From Symsagittifera roscoffensis (taxonomy: Eukaryota; Xenacoelomorpha; Acoela; Convolutidae), in contig NC_087062.1 of the NCBI RefSeq assembly GCF_963678635.1, positions 6,996,193 to 7,060,192 of the forward strand: a DNA stretch of 64,000 nucleotides, given 5' to 3'. The notes below the pieces were generated by a model, which saw only the letters and a list, made by a program, of their open reading frames with translations, ran no database searches and was not told the DNA's origin. The stretch's first letter is position 1. The number at the start of each line of letters is the position of its first letter. Of this stretch, positions 55,794 to 64,000 are shown in pieces. The position numbers and the translations under genes are program-made.

Positions 55794-56141
55794 CTTTGCA
55801 ATTGTAGTCTGATTTACAGCTAAAAATGAAATTGAAAGTTTGATAGTGTAGTTTAGGTTAGAAAAAGAAAGAATAATGACTTACACACATTTAGGAATTG
55901 AATCAACAAAGTCCCATACACAAGCCTTATATAGTGGGCAAAGTTTATTGAATACTGTTTCACAGTCTAGGTTGAAGAAGTGTCTCGGGTTTTCAACTAA
56001 ACAGCATTCCTTCTCTATTTTTTCTGGAGCTTTAGGTCTGAAGAAAAACAAAATGGATAGTAAAGAGATAATAACAAAGAAAAGCCCCAAAAAAGTTACA
56101 ATATTTTTATAGGAACCTGAAAACTCAAAAAAATTAAACAT
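55786..56141 (-). CDS. small spliced cysteine-rich membrane protein (unit C)
   Basis: The intact version: ATG at 56,141, one membrane segment (ILFFFRPKAPEK follows it), ECCLVENPRHF and LCPLYKACVWDF. The unspliced frame stops at 55,881. A GTAAGT donor at that stop and TTTTTAG at 55,820 predict a 65-base intron giving a longer Cys-containing tail to TAA 55,786. The start overlaps the capsid stop by a few bases. Confidence 0.6.
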
Positions 56142-57455
56142 TTTTAGCGACTGTTCCGAATTTGTCAATTTGAATTTTTGATAGTCTTTCTCCCAAGACT
56201 ATCACTTCCGTTACTTGCTCCAAGGGAAATTGGAAAAACATTTCTAATCTCAAGCTTTCTCCACTAAATTCTGGATAATGCAACTGTTCAGCTGCATCCT
56301 GTAGTGAAGTCAAGTCGAAAACTATAAAATAGTGATTTTGAAAACCTTTCATAGGAAGAGCCGGAAAGTCTTCGTTAAACTGCATTGCTTTCATTGTTGT
56401 AACACAGGGACGACAAGGAGAAGTTGTATCTAATGAAATAATTGCTCTTCCACCCCGAATAAATCTAAGCTCTCTTAAATGAAATTGTTGATAATTGAAA
56501 GGATTTTCATGAAAAGATCCCGCAACAGCCGAATTTGTATCCATTGCAACAGCTATCATTCTGATTGGGGCATTATTGAAAACATTTTCCTGAATAAACT
56601 GGTTTTGACGAGATGGAATGATAAAGGTTCTTGCTATAGTTTCCATGTAATTGTAATGAGCCGGTTCCTTTTCCAGATTCCATTGCAAATTTTGATGATT
56701 AGGTTCAGCTACTAAAACTTTTCTTGTAAACAGTGAACAATCGGCAATTTTCAGACTAACATTTGGATTATCAGACAGCATGTAAAAATTAGGTCTAGCT
56801 CGAATAAGTTTAATTCGAACTTTTGTTTTTGGTAGTAATATTTTTTCACAAATAAACAAGTCAATGGCGAGCCTCCCATAGAGTGAAAAAGTTATCCCTG
56901 TTCCCAAGGAATTTGCACTATCAGTGAATGGATGCATATCAAATGCAACAGGATATTCTTCAAAACTATACCCATGACAAGCAAGTATTCCTTTATTGCT
57001 AACTGCTGACGAGTTGAATTCGTTCGATATCTGTGCCTTATGAGGATATAAACCATTGGCATTGTAAACCATTGTATTATCAAAATGAATTTCACAGTTA
57101 GATAATGTAGAATGTAGTAGATTGTTTACATAAGTTAGGTAAGTTTGGGGTTCCTCATCTGAATCTTCCTCCGATTTTGCTTTATGTTCTGCTTTTTCTT
57201 TATTAAAAGCTTCAAACAATCATCCTTTGAATAATTGAAGCTTTAAACTGAGGTGGGTATCACGCATATCCAAACAAAGATTACGGTCCGTCTCAAGTTC
57301 AAACTCAATACTGCTTTCATCTAGAGAAGTACTGGGAAAAACTTCTTGTATGTATGATGAAATTATTGTTTCCAAAACTGGGACTTTATCAAAAATTTCC
57401 AAAGAAGAGTTTGTAAATGCTCTGTACCGAAAATGACTACTTTTATTTACACTGA
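56134..57455 (-). pseudogene. hexon-like major capsid protein (unit C)
   Basis: A 361-codon piece plus a 60-codon upstream piece, separated only by the same TGA as in unit B. This copy reads through to the natural stop after GTVAKNV (56,134-56,136). The start ATG of element A is ATC here too. It is the most complete capsid sequence in the window. Confidence 0.8.
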
Positions 57456-57457
57456 TT

Positions 57458-57813
57458 TTATCTTGTCAAAAATGTCTTTGCGAGAGCGACTGATTTTTGA
57501 ACTACTTTTTCGAGAAATGGTTCTTCTTGTTCTACGCTTGGATTTATTTTTTCCACCGCCCAAATGTTTTCGAACTGTTTTTGTTCAAACATCTTTTGCA
57601 AACGTTTTGAGCTCTTTTCGTCCACTGACAACTTCTCCAATCTCAGGAGCAGCAATTTCAAATAAATCAGCTCCGATTCTTTTTGCAGCTGGGACTATAT
57701 ATTTTTTAATAAAAGGAATTGCAGTTCTCCCAAGAGTTTGTGCAAGAGCAACAAAACCTCTTCAACGCTGTCTTGCATGTCCACGAAAAATAGGAAAATT
57801 AAATGGACTTTGA
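57458..57813 (-). pseudogene. small basic virion-core-like protein (unit C)
   Basis: Counterpart of 49,880-50,235, with an extra stop in the Gly-Arg region (CGA to TGA near 57,763) and the shared TGA further on. Confidence 0.45.
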
Positions 57814-57838
57814 GCAACCATTTCGTATGAAGTATAAA

Positions 57839-58665
57839 TCAAAAATGATTATCCGAAATCTTGCGAAACAAGAGAACAACTCGTGTAACTTCTACGGACA
57901 CAAGAGGAATTTTTTCACCCGTAGTATCCCTTAATTCTATTTTTATGCTGTGGAAAGAGTTTTTTAATAATTTTTTAAATTGTAGATTTGTAAAGGATTG
58001 ATAATACATGTACTGTCCTGTAGATATTATGTCTCCATTTTTTACTTTGGAAATGAAACGAAAACAACGCAGTAATGGAGTTTTTGTATCGCCTAGCATA
58101 TTATATTCTATAATATCACTATAAATCATTAAGGAATGTATTCTTATAATGTCGTAAGAATACTGAGGATAATGTGGTCCTTTTCCTTTGATTATAACAC
58201 CTGTCTGATTTTGTTCTAAATCACAACCAAAAATGTGACTCAAATCAGCACTTTGAATTATAAACACTAATTGATCCTCAGGTAAATGAATGGCAATTTT
58301 TTGTGTAATCTTATCTACTGATACATAGATTCCGTTATATTCATATTTTTGTGCGCCTATACGTTTTCGAACTTGTCATTCATGGCTAAAACTATATCAA
58401 CAATGCTTGGATACAATCCAGGTTCAATATGCATCGGTTGAATCTTTCTTTTTTCCTCTGGACTTTCTCGTCCATCTATGACAGTAAACTTCCCCTCTGT
58501 AACGTTTTGATACAATGAAGGGTACGATATTTCTGAAAGAGCAACCTCCCATTCTCATTTTAGATGTATTTGTTCCGGTAGAAAATTTGTAAAGGAACTA
58601 AGACTATTATTCGGATAACAATTAAAAGAAGCATTAGAAACTAGCTCAATTGTAAAAAAACCCAT
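57839..58665 (-). pseudogene. penton-like minor capsid protein (unit C)
   Basis: The same gene as 50,253-51,079, with the same one-base loss in the NDK segment and an additional stop (GGA to TGA near 58,556). The C-terminal 142 codons are open. Confidence 0.75.
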
Positions 58666-58708
58666 GACAACTGATCGATAAAAATTCAATTTAAAAAATG
58701 ACTTACAT

Positions 58709-59656
58709 TTAATCTGAACATTTTCTCAGCTCTTTTTCATAAAATTTTCCCAGAATTTCTTCTTTTTGGAGATCCTTGATGTATGTAGGAGTTTTTTTGT
58801 AGATATTGCCGAAATTTCAAAAATTTCATCTGTAAACTGTGGCTTGTATTCTTTTCGGAACGGAATATCATTTTTCAAAATTCTAACTCTATCACCAATT
58901 CTGAATTTTGGACTAGTATATTTCTTGAATGATTTGTTATACAATATTGATAAAAAATCACTGTTTTTCACATCTCTGGGAGATTTTCCAATTGATGGAT
59001 TTTTGCGGCAGTTCAATGTAGAAACAAATTGCTGCAATATGGGGACAAATTTTTTACCATGATCTTCAATGTAACGATATATTATATGTTTTAAAGACTG
59101 AAATGATCTCTCTGCAAATGCAGCTTTTGTTTCACTCATTGTTGAGTAAACTTCAATGTCTTTCTCCTTGCAAAACTTTTTAAAAGTTCCCCCATATTCT
59201 GTTCTTTTATCAACCCAAAGTTTTTAAGGAGTGTTTTTTCGAGAAATCTTGTAAAGTTTGTAAAGTGTCTTTGGCATACTTTGTTTTCATTGTTTGAACT
59301 CTGACAAATCTCGAAAAAATATCTACAGCAACTAATAAATACTTGACTCCATTGTTTTGACTAGCTAACTTGTCTACAAAAGCCAAGTCCATACACCAGA
59401 TTTCATTGATATAATTAGAAAACGCTTGAAGTCTTCGGAAAGACCTGATTGGTGGACCAAATTTTGTATACGATGTCTTGGTTTGTAAAAACTTTTCTAC
59501 TTTCTTTTTTGATAAACCACTCGCTTTACTCAAGTTTTGAATAGAACCGTATGCAGCTCTGCCCCTAGAATACAATCTGTTTAGTCTTACTTTTTCAAAT
59601 TTTAAAAGGGATCCAAGTTCCTCTATCTTTTGCTTTGGCATTCTTGTTAATAACAA
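58709..59656 (-). pseudogene. retrovirus-like integrase of Polinton (unit C)
   Basis: The N-terminal piece reaches past the first catalytic Asp in a single frame (VAVDIFSRFVRVQTMKTKYA), unlike unit B. A TAA and frame change then precede the piece with FAERSFQSLKH (catalytic Glu). RVRILKNDIPF and the C-terminal tail are present, with a late frameshift. Confidence 0.75.
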
Positions 59657-60005
59657 GGTTAGGAGGAAGTTGAGTTGCTTCCAAAATAGTAAAGTAAATA
59701 TCTGGAAAATCGTTATTTTTTCGCTTTAATGCACACAGAAAGTCTACAATAGATTCTTTTGTATCTCGATTATCTAATATAATATTGTCTGACTGGCTGA
59801 GTTTAATTCTAGGAGAATTCAAAATTAAATCACTAATATGCTTATTGTTGCTCGTTTTCAACCTCGCATTTAAAGCACTGTAAACAGAATCAAAATTTTT
59901 TGGTACAATCTCCTCTTTTTCTTGCTTTTGTTCCAATTTTTGTTTTCTGGGAAGTGTGCTTTGTGATTGATAAACTGAGTACGGAATTAAAACAAACTGT
60001 TCCAT
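59595..60005 (-). CDS. conserved Polinton protein of unknown function (unit C)
   Basis: Intact 136-codon ORF, nearly identical to unit B. Its end overlaps the integrase start. Confidence 0.65.
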   Translation of the reverse strand: MEQFVLIPYSVYQSQSTLPRKQKLEQKQEKEEIVPKNFDSVYSALNARLKTSNNKHISDLILNSPRIKLSQSDNIILDNRDTKESIVDFLCALKRKNNDFPDIYFTILEATQLPPNLVINKNAKAKDRGTWIPFKI

Positions 60006-60061
60006 ACTATGTCAATCGTATGATGACAAAAGGGGTGATGATAGATATCAATTGTAAACCT

Positions 60062-60957
60062 TTAAATTAACTTAAAATAATTCTTCTTTTGTGTAGAGGA
60101 GTTCTTTTTTGTCTTAGTTCTGAAATTTATTTTCGATATTTTACTACGTCTTCTTTCCGAATATCTCGAAGCTCTCCTCTTAAAATGTTTACTAAACACT
60201 CGCTCAGAAACTGGATGAAATTTTTTGGGCAAATGAGAATGAATGGTTTTCGAAGCCTTATGGAAAATGTTTGAAATATTGGGAGAATAGAGACGTATTG
60301 TGTACTCATCGTCCAAAAACTTTGTCTCTATTCCAGCTAGTAAGTAAAATTTTGTTGGAACTTAGCCACTGTTAGTGCAATACCTAAGTGAATCAACTGT
60401 TTTTGGGGTTAAATCAATAAGTAAATGACCATAAGGAACGGATGTTGCATCTTGATACCACTCTTTCAATTGAGATCCTAGATCTAGTTGTTGACTTAAA
60501 TTATTGATTTGTAAAACATCCCTCGGCGACTTGAACAAGACCATGTGTGTATTTTGTAACTCTACATCTCTTCCTAATTTGCTTTGATGAAATAAATTGT
60601 GTTTATTGTATATTGTAATCAGACCCCTGTGTCTCCCAGCAGTAGCAATTTTTACAAATTGTTTGGAGTTTGAAATTTCTTCACAAGAATCATCAAATAT
60701 AAGCAAATGCTTAGTTCCATTATTGGGGAGATTTTCAATCAAGTCAAAATCTACTCCTCGGATAAATTTAAGGTTTTTTCTTTGCATTTGACTATAAAGA
60801 GGTTGATAATGATGATAAAAATAAAAAATTTTGTCAAATGCTGGTTGAAAAGTACCAATTTTCAACCAATCAAAAATAAGATGAAATTTTCAGATCCACT
60901 TGGTCCAATTAGGGAAATAAAAATTCGTTCTTTGGTAGATATTATTTTATTCACAGC
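60062..60957 (-). pseudogene. packaging ATPase (unit C, broken)
   Basis: Walker A region GPSGSENF followed at once by a one-base loss. The middle piece has LLIFDDSCEE, TAGRHRGLITI and PYGHLLIDLTPKT. A stop (GGC..TAA near 60,364) and then the basic tail follow. Confidence 0.75.
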
Positions 60958-61133
60958 TTTGGAGAAGGTAGAATATAACCGACTGTACTTGATAAGATAG
61001 CTACCCAAAGTGCTGTTTGTTCGCATGTTGTGGATAACATAATTCGAACGATTGCACATACTAGCATCAAAACTATAACAAAAAATTGGCACAAAAAAAC
61101 TAAAAAAGATCTTTTACATGTACGTCCAAACAA
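60951..61133 (-). CDS. small hydrophobic membrane protein (unit C)
   Basis: Near-identical to 53,368-53,550 (CEQTALWVAILSS in place of CEETAVWV). The same unclear start. Confidence 0.45.
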   Translation of the reverse strand: MFGRTCKRSFLVFLCQFFVIVLMLVCAIVRIMLSTTCEQTALWVAILSSTVGYILPSPKL

Positions 61134-61145
61134 TTTCCATGATTT

Positions 61146-61762
61146 TCATTCATGATTTTCTTCATCAAAAACAAAATTTCCTAAATTTACGGGCTTTTCA
61201 CATTGATCGACCATCTTAACTCTAAAAAGAAAAAGTTGACAATGAAATTTAATAAAGTTTGAAAATGGTAGTACATTAAGAATAATATAAATTACAATTT
61301 GTTAAAAAAACATCGAGTCCATGTTCCGCATGCAAATGCTTTTCTTTCTGCACAGTGAAGAGTTTTTGCATGACGAAATGGGTAGTTGCTACACCTCCAA
61401 TCATATTCTTCATCTTTGAATATCAAAAACTGAACTTTAGGGCAAGCTTAGTCATCCAAATTAATAATCTTTGTTTCCAAAAATTCCGACAGAATCTTAC
61501 ATTTTTCATAACCTTTTGCAAAAAATTCCGTGTCTGTGGCTTCTAGATTTTTCAGTATTTTTTCAAGTTCAGTATATTTTTTCTAACTACTGCTCCAAAT
61601 GATTCCATGAAGATACTGTGTACACCAAAAAGATTGGGATGTTGGTTTGAATTTTTTGGGAGGAAGAAAGGAATATCCTTCTGTTTGTCCATCCTTATAA
61701 ACTCCTAATTCTTTCACTATATTGTTTTCGATACATTCAATATCGAAAACAACTAGATTCAT
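61146..61762 (-). pseudogene. conserved Polinton ORF with DIE-like motif, spliced (unit C)
   Basis: MNLVVFDIECIENNIVKELG and onward. A TAG follows WSS (GGT-TAC region changed), and a TAA replaces a codon in the DDYACPK block. Predicted intron 61,222-61,295 (74 bases), at the same position and length as in the other two copies. Confidence 0.5.
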
Positions 61763-61801
61763 TCTGTTAACTGTTTTCTCTGGAGTTTTTTGTTTAAAAT
61801 G

Positions 61802-63232
61802 ATTAACAATCAAACAATGCATATACTGATGGAGCAAATATTTTAACATATAAACAGAAAAATAATCCAGTCACGTGACCGAGAAAGCATGAACTGGGAG
61901 ACTAGGTGCAACATAACAATACCCAGGACCTTTTTTTGTACTAGATTTCACAGATCCAGCAGAGTCATGTAGAATTGCATGTAGTCTAAAAATTTTGGAG
62001 TTTGCAAAAAAGTAATCCATACAGGAATTTACGTATCCAATTAGTCCTCCAAAAAGAAATTTTTGTTCCATTTCTGTTAAATTTATGTCCGGGTCCAAAA
62101 CAATACAGGTACATAGAAATAAATTTTTCCTTTTTGTATTTGATGAGAACTCTTGCCCAAAAATCTCAAAAATTCTCAGAATTTCATTCAGTTTCTGTAC
62201 GTTCATTTTTTACAGTGCATTCGTCAATAATGATACAAGATTTTTTGAAGGTCTCTACTTACTAGTAATGAAGGAAGCATGTCAAGTAATTTATCATATT
62301 CTTCTCTTTGTAGTTGTAAAGATTGATTATTTTTCCATTGATTTCCATTTCTACGAGATTCTACAAGATCTATTTTTTTGGTATCAGATCGGTATCCTAT
62401 GTGAATTTTGGTTCTACCATTATGCAGAGTCCACTCAAAGTGAGATATTTGTGATTTTACGTCCAAATTCTGCAAGTTTGGTAAACTTTGTGATTCTATA
62501 ATTGTTAGTGAAATTTTTTGGGATTTTTCTTCTAGAACAATAAGAAAAAGTCCCAATTGAGTGTGAAGTTTTAAGAGTAAATTTCTCGAAAAACTTATAT
62601 TCCAACTTATACTGTTCAACACCAATACTAAATGAAAAACGATTTTGAAGATAAATAGTTAAATTACAAGACAAAAAACATAAATAACACAAATTATTGT
62701 ACATTACAGTTCTCAACAAACATAAAGTCTCCCAAAATTTGGGACAGTTCTTTGAATTCGTTCAAAGTATAGTTGACATAGGCAACTTATTTCATTGCTG
62801 CTTCATTCTCTTTTGCGGTGAACAGTCGAATCTGAATGTAGGAAGGTTTGTTAATATTGTACTTCTTGATCGTGACACAAACTTGTCTTCTATTGTATGT
62901 TGCTATGTCATACACTTTGTTGCAGTTGGCAAGCTCCTGATCCATAGTTGACTCTTTGTCAGAAGTGAGTTCCAATATAGGAACGAGTCCAAGGTTTTCA
63001 GCATCATGAATAACATTATTTCTAGTTGCTGAGATTGCTTCTCCTTCTTTTTCACCAAGATAGACTTGCTGTCTTTTTTCGAGTTGTCCCAACTCATTTT
63101 TCTTGAATAGTTGAAAGCACGGTTCAAAATAAATTCTTAGTAGGATTTTTGGGACCAAGCAAATCTCCCAATTCTTGTTTGATTTTTTGAGAATTCAATG
63201 TATTGGGACTTGTGTCTTTTCTTGAGTACATT
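61802..63232 (-). pseudogene. spliced gene with two PC4-like segments (unit C, full length)
   Basis: ATG at 63,232 (MYSRKDTSPNTLNSQKIKQE). Introns at 62,628-62,707 and 62,195-62,262 match unit B. The first PC4-like segment (RRQVCVTIKKYNINKPSYIQ) and the second (RTKIHIGYRSDTKKIDLVES, then a helix EEYDKLLDML) are intact by pattern. A frame change lies near residue 35, the shared in-frame TAA follows EAAMK, and one C is missing in the third exon near 61,900. Confidence 0.5.
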
Positions 63233-63318
63233 TTTGAAGAACAGACTGATCAGATGAAGAGAAATGAGAGAAATGATTTTGAGATTAAATGAAATTGGAA
63301 GTTAAATCATTGTTCCAG

Positions 63319-63913
63319 ATGGCTGCAGCTATGTGTCAAGCTCTTCCCAGCTTTTATTCAGAGTTTTGTCAAAAATCGCTATTTATTCCCGTTTCCAGTG
63401 ATTTTTACGAAAATTATATAGTAACCAATAATGTGTCTCTACCCACAATTCTTACTGTTGTTTGGAAAATTGTAAGTTTCACATACTTCTGATTGGTTCA
63501 TCTTTCGATCAAATTTTACAACGATTGGGTAATTTTTATTTCACATACCAAATTATTGATTGTCTTCACACTCTGTACAAATACAGATTTTATTTGAATG
63601 TTATTTCATCAACTGGCGAAGTTTTCAATCAACTTGCATGCGCTGTTCAACACAATTTGAAATGGAAAGAAGCAGAAAAATGCCAAGTGTTGCAAAGAAA
63701 ACACTGTTACGCAAAAAACTCAAACGTCACTATTTATGTTCTAACCAGAAACTAGCTTCCACACAAACTATTGGTTCACCTTTTCTAGAAAGAGTTCGTC
63801 AAGTACAAAACTCAAAATGTGAACATGATTTGTTTAAAATAATTGACTGTCTTATTGATGGTTATGGATTTGTAAATAGTGATCATGTCAATTTTTCAAT
63901 AAACAGCTTCTGA
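63319..63913 (+). CDS. small left-arm Polinton gene, spliced, unknown function
   Basis: Exon 1 63,319-63,471 (MAAAMCQALPSFYSEFCQKS), intron 63,472-63,586 (115 bases, GTAAGT to TACAG), exon 2 63,587-63,913 ending SINSF. The junction keeps the frame. Exon 2 has a CxxC (STCMRCSTQFE), then a basic run (RKMPSVAKKTLLRKKLKR) suggesting nucleic-acid contact, then an acidic/hydrophobic end. It is transcribed opposite to the virion genes. Not recognised from known families; the homologue at 24,170-24,770 is decayed. Confidence 0.5.
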
Positions 63914-64000
63914 TAATTCATCTATTTTCTATCATATGTTTACAAAATTACCATTAATTACCGAAAAAAAACAACCGTTGTCAAAAAAATTTGCAAAAAA

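Larger units (their letters stand above)
46369..64000 (-). mobile_element. Polinton/Maverick element B, with internal 7.6-kb tandem duplication (units B and C)
   Basis: Begins with AGTAGTATATG, the same outer terminus as element A, and carries the same genes in reverse orientation. After the leftmost virion genes up to 55,557, the block from mid-protease onward is repeated (55,558 to about 63,136). It then continues with the left-arm small gene (63,319-63,913). The polymerase end lies beyond the window. The partner target-site copy, expected as CATCTG, cannot be checked. Confidence 0.85.

Noticed and set aside
46369-64000. Two independent, adjacent Polinton insertions
   Set aside because: Unit C has no terminus or target duplication at 55,558, and the units share lesions; internal tandem duplication explains both.
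1-64000. Bacterial or free-living viral genome
   Set aside because: Split receptor gene, spliceosomal introns, and LINE and LTR remnants show an animal chromosome with integrated elements.

Overview
The window is nuclear DNA from an invertebrate animal; the phylum cannot be fixed from sequence alone. It is AT-rich, has GT-AG introns, and carries part of an Eph-type receptor gene, a metazoan family. Everything right of about 13 kb is dominated by transposable elements.

Region 1 (1-11,061, + strand) holds the 3' part of an Eph-receptor-like gene. Recognisable exons encode an FN3 domain, a transmembrane segment, the Eph juxtamembrane box, a split kinase domain and a SAM domain. The kinase is predicted to be inactive: HRD reads HKV and DFG reads GFD. 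One frame break lies inside the C-lobe exon. The ligand-binding exons would lie left of the window.

Region 2 (11.1-14.99 kb) is intergenic. It holds a roughly 165-bp hairpin, a dispersed short repeat also present in an Eph intron, and a decayed LINE endonuclease fragment.

Region 3 (14.99-34.36 kb) is Polinton/Maverick (adintovirus-like) DNA. A complete but decayed element occupies 21,994-34,360. It has about 195-bp terminal inverted repeats (ends AGTAGTA...TACTACT) and a perfect 6-bp target-site duplication, CATTTG. Its family B DNA polymerase, on the minus strand at the left, has a large internal deletion. The virion and integration genes run rightwards: a spliced gene with PC4-like segments, a DIE-containing ORF, small membrane proteins, the packaging ATPase, a conserved ORF, the integrase, a penton-like protein, a basic protein, the hexon-like capsid protein and an adenain-like protease. 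To its left, about 1 kb of the same flank plus the same element left end occur a second time in direct orientation (13,970 to about 20.3 kb). That copy carries a fuller polymerase gene.

Region 4 (about 36.5-46.37 kb) is more GC-rich. It carries a broken LTR-retroelement on the minus strand, with an integrase, a gag-like coiled coil and an SGNH-hydrolase-like ORF.

Region 5 (46,369 to the window end) is a second Polinton in the opposite orientation. It appears to be inserted in the retroelement integrase. Internally it carries a 7,579-bp tandem duplication of most of its gene block (units B and C). Both units share inactivating lesions, so the duplication came after gene decay began. Several Polinton genes have short spliceosomal-type introns (64-115 bp) that restore reading frames and are conserved between the copies. 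All identifications are by eye; no database or alignment program was run.
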